A stretch of DNA of 11,700 nucleotides. Origin: DASSTJ01 sp035707965. Its GTDB lineage: Bacteria; Actinomycetota; Actinomycetes; Actinomycetales; Angustibacteraceae. The notes beneath the pieces are model-generated. The model saw only the letters and a program-made list of their open reading frames with translations, was not told the DNA's origin and ran no database searches. Shown here piece by piece: positions 6,411 to 11,700 of the stretch. A program made the translations under genes and the position numbers. Location: positions 1 to 11,700 of the forward strand of contig DASSTJ010000024.1 of NCBI GenBank assembly GCA_035707965.1, read 5' to 3'. The stretch's first letter is position 1. Each line of letters opens with the position of its first letter.

Positions 6411-7571
6411 GTGACCGCTGCGCAGCCTCAGCTCACGCTGGCGCCGGGTGTCCCGGCGGAGGCGGTGGTCGATCTCGGTGCGATCGCCGGCAACGTCAGG
6501 ACCCTGCGCGAGCGCGCCGGCAGCGCCGAGGTCATGGCCGTGGTGAAGGCCGATGCGTACGGGCACGGCTTGGTGCGCAGCGCCGCCGCGGCCCGCGACG
6601 GCGGGGCGACCTGGCTGGGCGTGGCCCAGCTCGGCGAGGGCCTCGCCCTGCGGGCAGCCGGGGACGCCGGACGCATGCTGTCGTGGCTGCACGTGCCGGG
6701 CGACCGCTTCGCCGACGCCATCACGGCCGACGTCGACCTGTCGGTGAGCGCGGCCTGGGCGTTGAACGAGATCGTCGACGCCGCGCGCGCGGTGGGTCGC
6801 ACCGCGCGCGTTCACCTCAAGATCGACACCGGTCTCTCGCGCAACGGCGTCCCAGCCGCCGCCTGGGACGACATGGTCGCCGCCACGCTGCGCGCCGAGG
6901 CCGAGGGGGCCGTCCGTCTCGTCGGCGTCTGGTCCCACCTCATCTTCGCCGACGCGCCGCAGCACCCCAGCGTGCTCCGGCAGATCGAGCTCTTCGGCGA
7001 CGCCGTGCGTCGGGCGGAGGCCGCGGGCGCCCGGCTCGAGGTGCGGCACCTCGCCAACTCCGCGGCGACGCTCACCACCCCGGCCGCCCACTTCGACGTC
7101 GTCCGTCCCGGGCTCGCCGTGTACGGCCTGTCCCCGGTTCCCGACCTCGGCGGGCCGGCGGCCTACGGCCTGCGCACCGCGATGACGCTGCAGTCCCAGC
7201 TGGCGCTGGTGAAGCGGGTGCCTGCCGGGTCGGGCGTCTCGTACGGGCACGCGTACACGACCGACCGCGAGACCGTGCTCGGTCTCGTGCCGCTGGGCTA
7301 CGCCGACGGCATCCCGCGCGCGGCCACCAACGTCGGCCCCGTCGGCGTCGGTGGACGCCGGTTCCGCATCGCCGGCCGGGTGTGCATGGACCAGGTCGTC
7401 GTCGACCTCGGCCCGGACGCGACCGCCCAGGAGGGCGACCGCGTCGTGCTCTTCGGCGAGGGGTCGGCCGGCGAGCCGACGGCGCAGGACTGGGCCGAGG
7501 TGCTCGACACCATCTCCTACGAGATCGTCACCCGCATCGGTCAGCGGGTGCCGCGTCGCTACGTGCCGTGA
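6411..7571 (+). CDS. alr: Alanine racemase Alr (PLP-dependent)
   Basis: Alr interconverts L- and D-alanine in the cytosol, giving the D-Ala needed for the peptidoglycan stem peptide. The product of 386 residues has the normal length. The PLP-binding Lys46 sits in AVVKADAYGHG at the N-terminal end of the TIM barrel. KIDTGLSRNGV follows mid-barrel, then the FDVVRPGLAVYG segment. The second catalytic base, Tyr278, is in GVSYGHAY, and the C-terminal beta domain carries GRVCMDQ and ISYEIVTRIGQRVPRRY. The GTG start is set by a perfect AGGAGG at 5-nt spacing. The stop codon overlaps the GTG of the next gene by 4 nt (GTGA), implying translational coupling. GlmS in the same window supplies another cell wall precursor. 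Confidence 0.97.
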   Translation: MTAAQPQLTLAPGVPAEAVVDLGAIAGNVRTLRERAGSAEVMAVVKADAYGHGLVRSAAAARDGGATWLGVAQLGEGLALRAAGDAGRMLSWLHVPGDRFADAITADVDLSVSAAWALNEIVDAARAVGRTARVHLKIDTGLSRNGVPAAAWDDMVAATLRAEAEGAVRLVGVWSHLIFADAPQHPSVLRQIELFGDAVRRAEAAGARLEVRHLANSAATLTTPAAHFDVVRPGLAVYGLSPVPDLGGPAAYGLRTAMTLQSQLALVKRVPAGSGVSYGHAYTTDRETVLGLVPLGYADGIPRAATNVGPVGVGGRRFRIAGRVCMDQVVVDLGPDATAQEGDRVVLFGEGSAGEPTAQDWAEVLDTISYEIVTRIGQRVPRRYVP

Positions 7572-8644
7572 GCCGCCGCACCTCGCTCGTCGGGCTCGGG
7601 GCCGCTCTCGTGGCAGCCGGGGCGGGCACCGCGATCGGCCTCGCCGCGGAGCGCTGGACCATGAAGCGCGCCACCAGCGGCCAGACCGATCCCGACATCG
7701 GTCTGCTCGTCGGCGACGTGCGCCCGGTGACGGCCGCCGACGGCACGCAGCTTCACGTCGAGGTCGACGACCTCCCGGACACGCCCCTCACCGTCGTCTT
7801 CAGCCACGGGTACTGCCTCAGCCGGCGCTCCTGGCACTTCCAGCGCCAGGCGCTGCGCGGGCGGTACCGCATGGTGTTCTGGGACCAGCGGGGCCATGGC
7901 CTCTCGGACGCCGGACCCGCGGGCTCGTGCACCGTGGACCAGTGCGGTCGTGACCTCGAGTCGGTGCTCGACGCCGTCGTGCCGACCGGGCCGGTCGTGC
8001 TGGTCGGCCACTCGATGGGCGGCATGACGATCATGGCCCTCGCCGTCCACGCACCGGCGCTGGTGCGGGAGCGCGTGGCGGGCGTCGCCTTGGTGTCGAC
8101 GAGCGCGGGAGGGCTGGCGAACGTGAGCTGGGGGCTGCGGGGGCACCTGGGCACGGTGGCGCACAAGGTGGTGCCCGCGGCGGTCGCCGGGCTCGCGCGC
8201 GTGCCGCGGCTCATCGACCGGTCCCGGCGCATCGGCAGCGACTTCCAGCAGGTCGTCGTCCAGCGCTACTCGTTCGCGTCGCCGGTGCCCGAGGCGGTGG
8301 CGCGGTTCACCGCCGAGATGATCGCGTCGACGCCGATCGACGTGGTGGCCGAGTACCTGCCGACGTTCGACCTGCACGACAAGCACGACGCGCTCGCGGC
8401 GCTCGACGGCATCGAGACCCTGGTGCTGTCCGGCACGGACGACCTGCTGACGCCGCCGGAGCACAGCGAGGAGATCGTGCGTCGGCTTCCGGGCGCCGAG
8501 CAGGTGCTCGTGCCGGACGCCGGTCACCTCGTGATGCTCGAGCACCCGGAGGTCGTCACCGAGGCCATCGAGGACCTGCTGCGGCGTGCCGAGCGCGCCG
8601 TGACCGGCACCGGCAAGCGCTCGCGTCGCAAGCGTTCCGCGTGA
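7568..8644 (+). CDS. Alpha/beta hydrolase with N-terminal membrane anchor
   Basis: This 358-residue alpha/beta hydrolase fold protein has an unknown substrate. Residues about 6-27 are a hydrophobic, Ala/Gly-rich segment after a basic SRR, which looks like a membrane anchor or uncleaved signal. The HG motif of the oxyanion hole is at 80-81. The nucleophile elbow GHSMGG has Ser149, the likely acid is Asp291 or Asp292 in GTDDLLTP, and His320 lies in DAGHLVML, so the triad appears complete. The tail is very basic (KRSRRKRSA). The GTG start overlaps the alr stop by 4 nt, so the two are probably translated together. A hydrolase between alr and tsaE is, to my knowledge, common in actinobacteria. A role at the envelope is only a guess from the anchor and the alr neighbour. 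It converges on tsaB with 4 bp between stop codons. Confidence 0.9.
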   Translation: MSRRTSLVGLGAALVAAGAGTAIGLAAERWTMKRATSGQTDPDIGLLVGDVRPVTAADGTQLHVEVDDLPDTPLTVVFSHGYCLSRRSWHFQRQALRGRYRMVFWDQRGHGLSDAGPAGSCTVDQCGRDLESVLDAVVPTGPVVLVGHSMGGMTIMALAVHAPALVRERVAGVALVSTSAGGLANVSWGLRGHLGTVAHKVVPAAVAGLARVPRLIDRSRRIGSDFQQVVVQRYSFASPVPEAVARFTAEMIASTPIDVVAEYLPTFDLHDKHDALAALDGIETLVLSGTDDLLTPPEHSEEIVRRLPGAEQVLVPDAGHLVMLEHPEVVTEAIEDLLRRAERAVTGTGKRSRRKRSA

Positions 8645-8648
8645 GGGC

Positions 8649-9362
8649 TCAGCCCAGGACGCTCTTGCGCCCCGCCGACTCGGTGACGTCCGGGCGGCGC
8701 AGGTACTGGGGTGCCGTGTCGTCGAGCGTCGCACCCGCCGCGAGCAGCTGAGCCGTGAACGCGGCGAGAGCCGCTGCCGACGGGTCCAGCGGTCCGGTCG
8801 GAGCGGCGTCAGCGCGCCCGAGCAGCGCCTCCGGGTACAGCTGGGCGCCGCGCCCGACGACGGGCAGACCGTCGACCGGGACGTCGGCCGGGCGGCTCAC
8901 GTTCGGACCGTCGACGCGCTGCACCCGTGGTGTCGTGGTCGCGTCGCCCTGCCCGGCGTAACGTGCCCAGTAGACCTCCTTGCGCCGGGCGTCGGTCGCG
9001 ACGACGAAACCGCCGGCGAGCGCGCGCGGCGCCTGCTGGAGAGCGTGAAAGGCAAGCGCGTCAAGGGTTCCCACGCCGTGCAACCGCAGGCCCAACGTCG
9101 TGGCGAGGACGCGGGCAGTGACAAGGCCCACGCGGAGTCCGGTGAACGGGCCTGGCCCGGTGCCGGCAACCACGTCGGTGAGGTCGGTGCGCGTGGCGCC
9201 CGCCTCGCGCAGCACCGCCTCGATGCCCGGCGCCAGCAGCTCCCCGTGCCGCCGTGGGTCGTGCACCGTGGACTGAGCGAGCACCCGCTCGCCATGCCCG
9301 TCGGTGGCGAGGAGGGCGACGGTCACCGCGGGGGTCGCGGTGTCGAGGGCGAGCAGCAGCAC
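8649..9362 (-). CDS. tsaB: tRNA t6A biosynthesis protein TsaB
   Basis: TsaB is the inactive ASKHA-fold partner that binds and stabilises TsaD in the complex making N6-threonylcarbamoyladenosine at position 37 of ANN-decoding tRNAs. The product of 237 residues opens MLLLALDTATPAVTVAL. It continues with HGELLAPGIEAVLREAG, TGPGPFTGLRVG at 68-79, the diagnostic TsaB segment, and a DARRKEVYWARY strand. It ends YLRRPDVTESAGRK. The start is the GTG at 9362, where family similarity begins. The open frame continues upstream but reads as tsaE shadow. A TACCCT hexamer lies 6 nt before the GTG with no Shine-Dalgarno, so a leaderless mRNA from its own promoter is likely. It lies 29 nt after the tsaE stop on the same strand. 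The orientation is opposite to alr and to rimI-tsaD, unlike the usual arrangement. Confidence 0.95.
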   Translation of the reverse strand: MLLLALDTATPAVTVALLATDGHGERVLAQSTVHDPRRHGELLAPGIEAVLREAGATRTDLTDVVAGTGPGPFTGLRVGLVTARVLATTLGLRLHGVGTLDALAFHALQQAPRALAGGFVVATDARRKEVYWARYAGQGDATTTPRVQRVDGPNVSRPADVPVDGLPVVGRGAQLYPEALLGRADAAPTGPLDPSAAALAAFTAQLLAAGATLDDTAPQYLRRPDVTESAGRKSVLG

Positions 9363-9368
9363 GGTGCC

Positions 9369-9374
9369 AGGGTA
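9369..9374 (-). promoter_or_regulatory. Putative -10 element of tsaB, leaderless start
   Basis: Read on the minus strand, TACCCT (9374-9369) precedes the GTG at 9362 by 6 nt. The hexamer is identical to that in front of glmS. It lies in the 29-nt gap after tsaE, so tsaB may be transcribed independently of tsaE as well as from it. No Shine-Dalgarno is present. Confidence 0.45.
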
Positions 9375-9391
9375 GGGGGACGTGGCCGTGG

Positions 9392-9901
9392 TCAGCCGAG
9401 CAGGGCTGCGAGGTCGGTGTCGACCCAGCGCGCGCCGGTAGCGGCGAGCCGCACGGTGCGCGGCTCGTCGAGATCGGCCTCCGCGTCGCCCGGAGCCGTG
9501 GCCGGGCGCTCCAGCGTCACCTCGAGCCGGTCGCCGGCGAGGCCCTCGACCAGCCCGTGGCCCCACTCGACGATCGTGACGGCCTCGTCGAGCGACGCCT
9601 CGAGGTCCAGGTCCTCGACCTCGTCGAAACCGCTGAGCCGGAAGGCGTCCACGTGCACGAGCGGTGGTCCGCCGACCTCGCTCGGGTGCACGCGAGCGAT
9701 GACGAAGGTCGGTGAGGTGACCGGACCGCGCACGCCGAGACCGTCGCCGATGCCCTGCGTGAGCGTCGTCTTGCCTGACCCGAGGTCGCCGGTCAGCACG
9801 ACCAGGTCGCCGGCTCTCAGCACGCCGGCCAACCGGCGTCCGAGGTCGTGCATCTCGTCGCGGGTCGCCACGTCGGCGGCGAGGGAAGGCGCGTCGGGCA
9901 C
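9392..9901 (-). CDS. tsaE: tRNA t6A biosynthesis ATPase TsaE
   Basis: TsaE is the small P-loop ATPase that drives turnover of the TsaB-TsaD complex in t6A synthesis. The product of 169 residues has the Walker A motif GDLGSGKTT at 38-46 with Lys44. It also has VTSPTFVIARVH, the acidic LVHVDAFRL strand (Walker B-like) and IVEWGHGL, the family's EW motif. A C-terminal extension of about 40 residues with an Asp/Glu-rich stretch is unremarkable for the phylum. The GTG at 9901 is preferred: a TACCAT hexamer lies 6 nt upstream, and family similarity starts shortly after. The internal GTG at 9871 is possible. The longer open frame overlaps rimI and is rejected. Its start is only 15 bp from the divergent rimI start. 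It is followed by tsaB on the same strand. Confidence 0.94.
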   Translation of the reverse strand: MPDAPSLAADVATRDEMHDLGRRLAGVLRAGDLVVLTGDLGSGKTTLTQGIGDGLGVRGPVTSPTFVIARVHPSEVGGPPLVHVDAFRLSGFDEVEDLDLEASLDEAVTIVEWGHGLVEGLAGDRLEVTLERPATAPGDAEADLDEPRTVRLAATGARWVDTDLAALLG

Positions 9902-9904
9902 GGC

Positions 9905-9908
9905 AGGA
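9905..9908 (+). promoter_or_regulatory. Ribosome binding site of rimI
   Basis: AGGA ends 8 nt before the GTG at 9917. The same few bases (9908-9913) hold the minus-strand hexamer proposed as the tsaE -10, so the signals of the two divergent genes share sequence. The alternative start, the ATG at 9908, would lie inside this site. Confidence 0.5.
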
Positions 9909-9913
9909 TGGTA
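9908..9913 (-). promoter_or_regulatory. Putative -10 element of tsaE, leaderless start
   Basis: On the minus strand TACCAT (9913-9908) is followed by 6 nt and the GTG at 9901. There is no Shine-Dalgarno. It fits the TAnnnT pattern seen before coaA, glmS, nnr and tsaB, and lies inside the rimI ribosome-binding region. Confidence 0.45.
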
Positions 9914-9916
9914 CTC

Positions 9917-10396
9917 GTGAGCGACGACGTCACCCTGCGGGTCATGCGCTGGTGGGACGTCGAGCGCCTGCTGCCGCTGGAGCGCGAGCTCTTCGGCGTC
10001 GATGCCTGGTCGGCCGAGACGTGGTGGGGCGAGCTGGCGCACGCGTCACCCGGAGGCGATGGTCGCTGGTACGTCGTGGCGGAGGACGGCGGGACGCTGA
10101 TCGGCTACGCCGGTCTGTCGGTGAACGGTCCGGACGGCGACGTCATGACGATCGCGGTGGCGCCCCGCGCGCAGGGACGGGGGATCGGGGCGCGGCTGCT
10201 GGACGCCCTGCTCGACGCGGCGCGAGCGCGCGGTGCGACCCAGGTGCTGCTCGAGGTGCGGGCCGACAACGACCCGGCGCAACGGCTCTACCACCGGCGC
10301 GGCTTCGAGCAGATCGCCATCCGGCGCGGCTACTACGGCGACACGGACGGCCTCATCTTCCGCATGCGGCCGGTCATAGGATCGGCGGGTGACTGA
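9917..10396 (+). CDS. rimI: Ribosomal protein S18-alanine N-acetyltransferase RimI (GNAT family)
   Basis: This GNAT-fold acetyltransferase is predicted to acetylate the N-terminal alanine of ribosomal protein S18, using acetyl-CoA. The product of 159 residues has MTIAVAP followed by the pyrophosphate-binding loop QGRGIG at 86-91. LLEVRADN follows with the likely catalytic Glu113, then RLYHRRGF with Tyr125. The C-terminal IRRGYYGDTDGLIFRM strand is characteristic of RimI. The genomic setting between tsaB/tsaE and tsaD supports the name, though GNAT substrates are hard to prove and broader N-terminal acetylation is possible. The GTG at 9917 has AGGA at 8-nt spacing; the ATG at 9908 would add three residues. 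Its last 8 nt overlap the start of tsaD, so the two are coupled. Confidence 0.92.
   Translation: MSDDVTLRVMRWWDVERLLPLERELFGVDAWSAETWWGELAHASPGGDGRWYVVAEDGGTLIGYAGLSVNGPDGDVMTIAVAPRAQGRGIGARLLDALLDAARARGATQVLLEVRADNDPAQRLYHRRGFEQIAIRRGYYGDTDGLIFRMRPVIGSAGD
10377..10382 (+). promoter_or_regulatory. Dual-signal region before tsaD
   Basis: TAGGAT is followed by 6 nt and the tsaD GTG at 10389. It fits the TAnnnT -10 spacing for a leaderless start, yet the embedded AGGA (10378-10381) is also a normally spaced Shine-Dalgarno. Sequence alone cannot separate these roles. Translation by coupling from rimI is the simpler explanation. Confidence 0.4.
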
Positions 10397-11435
10397 CGCG
10401 CCCCTCGTCCTCGGCATCGAGACCTCCTGCGACGAGACCGGCGTCGGCATCGTGCGTGGACGCGAGCTGCTCGTGGACGCCGTCGCGAGCAGCGTCGACG
10501 AGCACGCCCGCTTCGGCGGGGTCGTGCCCGAGGTCGCCAGCCGGGCGCACCTCGAGGCGATGGTGCCGACCATCGAACGCGCGTGCACCGACGCCGGCGT
10601 GCGGCTGGACGACGTCGACGCGCTCGCGGTCACCAGCGGCCCTGGCCTCATGGGCGCCCTGCTCGTCGGGGTCGCGGCCGCGAAGTCGCTGGCCATCGCC
10701 CTCGGCAAGCCGCTGTACGGCGTCAACCACCTGGCCGCCCACGTGGCGGTCGACCAGCTGGAGCACGGGCCCCTGCCCGAGCCGGCCATGTCGCTGCTCG
10801 TCTCGGGAGGCCACAGCTCCCTGCTGCTGGTGCCGGACGTGACGAGCGACGTGCGCCCCCTGGGCCAGACCATCGACGACGCTGCGGGTGAGGCCTTCGA
10901 CAAGGTCGCGCGTCTGCTGGGCCTGCCGTTCCCCGGCGGCCCCTACGTCGACCGGGCGGCGCGCGAGGGCGACGCCGCCTACGTCACGTTCCCTCGCGGG
11001 CTCAGCAGCCCGAAGGACCTGGAGAAGCACCGGTTCGACTTCTCGTTCTCGGGGCTGAAGACCGCTGTCGCGCGCTGGGTGCAGCTGCGCGAGGCGCAGG
11101 GGGAGCCGATCCCCGTGAACGACGTCGCCGCCAGCTTCCAGGAGGCGGTCGTCGACGTGCTGACGCGCAAGGCGGTCGACGCGTGCCGGCAGAACGACGT
11201 CCACGACCTGCTCATCGGTGGCGGGGTCGCCGCCAACTCCCGGCTGCGCACGATGGCCGCCGAGCGGTGCGACGCCGCCGGCATCCGGCTCCGTGTGCCG
11301 CGGCCGAAGCTGTGCACCGACAACGGCGCCATGGTCGCCGCGCTCGGCTCGCTGATGGTCGAACGTGGCCGGACGCCGTCCGAGCTCGACCTGCCCGCCG
11401 ACTCGTCGCTGCCGGTCACCACGGTGCTGGTGTGA
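10389..11435 (+). CDS. tsaD: tRNA N6-adenosine threonylcarbamoyltransferase TsaD
   Basis: TsaD is the catalytic subunit that moves the threonylcarbamoyl group from threonylcarbamoyl-AMP to A37 of tRNA. The product of 348 residues has the full family length. It opens LGIETSCDETGVGIV, with RFGGVVPEVASRAH and SGPGLMGALLVG following. The metal-binding HLAAH has His114 and His118, and the third ligand, Asp311, is in CTDNGAM. The VSGGHSSLLL, DDAAGEAFDKVARLLGLPFPGGP and FSFSGLKTAV segments are diagnostic. The GTG start overlaps rimI by 8 nt and is preceded by AGGA at 7-nt spacing. Its partners TsaB and TsaE are encoded a few genes away on the other strand. It is the last gene of the conserved cluster. 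Confidence 0.98.
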   Translation: MTDAPLVLGIETSCDETGVGIVRGRELLVDAVASSVDEHARFGGVVPEVASRAHLEAMVPTIERACTDAGVRLDDVDALAVTSGPGLMGALLVGVAAAKSLAIALGKPLYGVNHLAAHVAVDQLEHGPLPEPAMSLLVSGGHSSLLLVPDVTSDVRPLGQTIDDAAGEAFDKVARLLGLPFPGGPYVDRAAREGDAAYVTFPRGLSSPKDLEKHRFDFSFSGLKTAVARWVQLREAQGEPIPVNDVAASFQEAVVDVLTRKAVDACRQNDVHDLLIGGGVAANSRLRTMAAERCDAAGIRLRVPRPKLCTDNGAMVAALGSLMVERGRTPSELDLPADSSLPVTTVLV

Positions 11436-11452
11436 CTCTCAGAGCTCCCTGG

Positions 11453-11469
11453 CCGCTGTCTTAGAGCGG
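11453..11469 (+). terminator. Weak hairpin after tsaD
   Basis: CCGCT (11453-11457) and AGCGG (11465-11469) form a 5-bp stem with a 7-nt loop 17 nt after the tsaD stop. No T-run follows, so it is at best a weak terminator. Confidence 0.25.
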
Positions 11470-11485
11470 TCTTACGAACGCTTCC

Positions 11486-11491
11486 TAGCGT
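11486..11491 (+). promoter_or_regulatory. Possible -10 element of the downstream secreted-protein gene
   Basis: TAGCGT fits TAnnnT and lies 36 nt before the ATG at 11528. That would give a leader of about 30 nt containing the GGGAG Shine-Dalgarno (11518-11522). A TTAGAG at 11461-11466 is a poor -35 with a long 19-bp spacer. ACGCT (11478-11482) and AGCGT (11487-11491) also form a small dyad over this hexamer. Confidence 0.3.
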
Positions 11492-11527
11492 CGGTCTCGT
11501 CAACCTCGACCGACCCTGGGAGCACGC

Positions 11528-11700
11528 ATGCGCATCACGACGATCGCCGCCACCGCCGGCGGCGGGCTTCTCGCCGCCGCCGTCCTCGCCCTCACCCTCA
11601 CGACCCCGCCGGACCGGTCACCGAGCCCGGTGCAGACGCTGCAGTCGGCCTCGTCGACGACGCCGTACGGGTACCGGGACGCCGTCCCGGCGACCTCGCC
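11528..11700 (+). CDS. N-terminus of a predicted secreted protein, 3' end beyond the window
   Basis: The frame opens at an ATG with GGGAG 5 nt upstream and stays open for 57 codons to the window edge. It begins MRITTIAATAGGG, with one basic residue and then a hydrophobic Ala/Leu-rich stretch to about residue 26. A Pro/Ser/Thr-rich segment follows. This looks like a Sec signal peptide or membrane anchor. There is no lipobox cysteine and no twin arginine. Nothing in the visible part identifies a family, so the function is unknown. The 92-bp gap from tsaD and its own Shine-Dalgarno suggest a separate transcription unit. Confidence 0.65.
   Translation, partial: MRITTIAATAGGGLLAAAVLALTLTTPPDRSPSPVQTLQSASSTTPYGYRDAVPATS

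Noticed and set aside
8645..8655. GGGCT-C-AGCCC as a terminator between the hydrolase gene and tsaB
   Set aside because: The usable stem is only 4 bp with a 3-nt loop, there is no T-run, and it lies within the tsaB end.
9363..9566. Extension of tsaB upstream of the GTG at 9362
   Set aside because: It overlaps tsaE in another frame and is Arg/Gly-rich. TsaB similarity begins exactly at 9362.

Overview
The window is GC-rich, densely coded DNA with many GTG starts. Its gene order (coaA-glmS-acpS-nnr-alr-hydrolase-tsaE/tsaB-rimI-tsaD) is the one I know from Actinomycetota, so I infer an actinobacterium. A Micrococcales-like lineage is possible but cannot be fixed from this window. No phage, transposase, CRISPR, tRNA or rRNA gene was seen. 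Twelve protein genes are supported; ten are complete and the two at the edges are cut by the window.

Layout. On the left, coaA (pantothenate kinase, minus strand, 3' end outside the window) diverges from glmS (glucosamine-6-phosphate synthase) across about 25 bp. The -10-like hexamers of the two genes overlap in that gap. acpS (holo-ACP synthase) follows glmS after 31 bp. The space between acpS and the convergent aldehyde dehydrogenase gene is filled by two near-identical copies of a structured 64-bp repeat. The aldehyde dehydrogenase gene (minus strand) separates acpS from the fused NAD(P)H-hydrate epimerase/dehydratase gene (nnr). A 131-bp divergent intergenic region with a direct and an inverted repeat lies between it and nnr. 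Then come alr (alanine racemase) and a membrane-anchored alpha/beta hydrolase gene that overlaps alr by 4 nt. Next, tsaE and tsaB lie on the minus strand, followed by rimI and tsaD on the plus strand, overlapping by 8 nt. The window ends in the first 57 codons of a gene for a protein with an apparent signal peptide.

How the genes work together. Three themes are combined. The first is envelope precursors: GlmS supplies glucosamine-6-phosphate for UDP-GlcNAc, and Alr supplies D-alanine. The second is CoA and acyl-carrier metabolism plus cofactor repair: CoaA starts CoA synthesis, AcpS uses CoA to activate acyl carrier protein, and Nnr repairs hydrated NAD(P)H. The third is translation: TsaB, TsaD and TsaE build the t6A tRNA modification, and RimI is their usual genomic partner.

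What stands out. (1) The tandem palindromic repeat between acpS and the aldehyde dehydrogenase gene. (2) The tsaE-tsaB pair is inverted in place inside a cluster that is usually co-oriented. (3) TAnnnT hexamers recur 6-8 nt before start codons that mostly lack a Shine-Dalgarno sequence, suggesting leaderless transcripts for coaA, glmS, nnr, tsaE, tsaB and perhaps tsaD. (4) Repeats resembling operators lie between the aldehyde dehydrogenase and nnr genes. I found no evidence for a wholly new multi-gene system; most of the window is conserved housekeeping.
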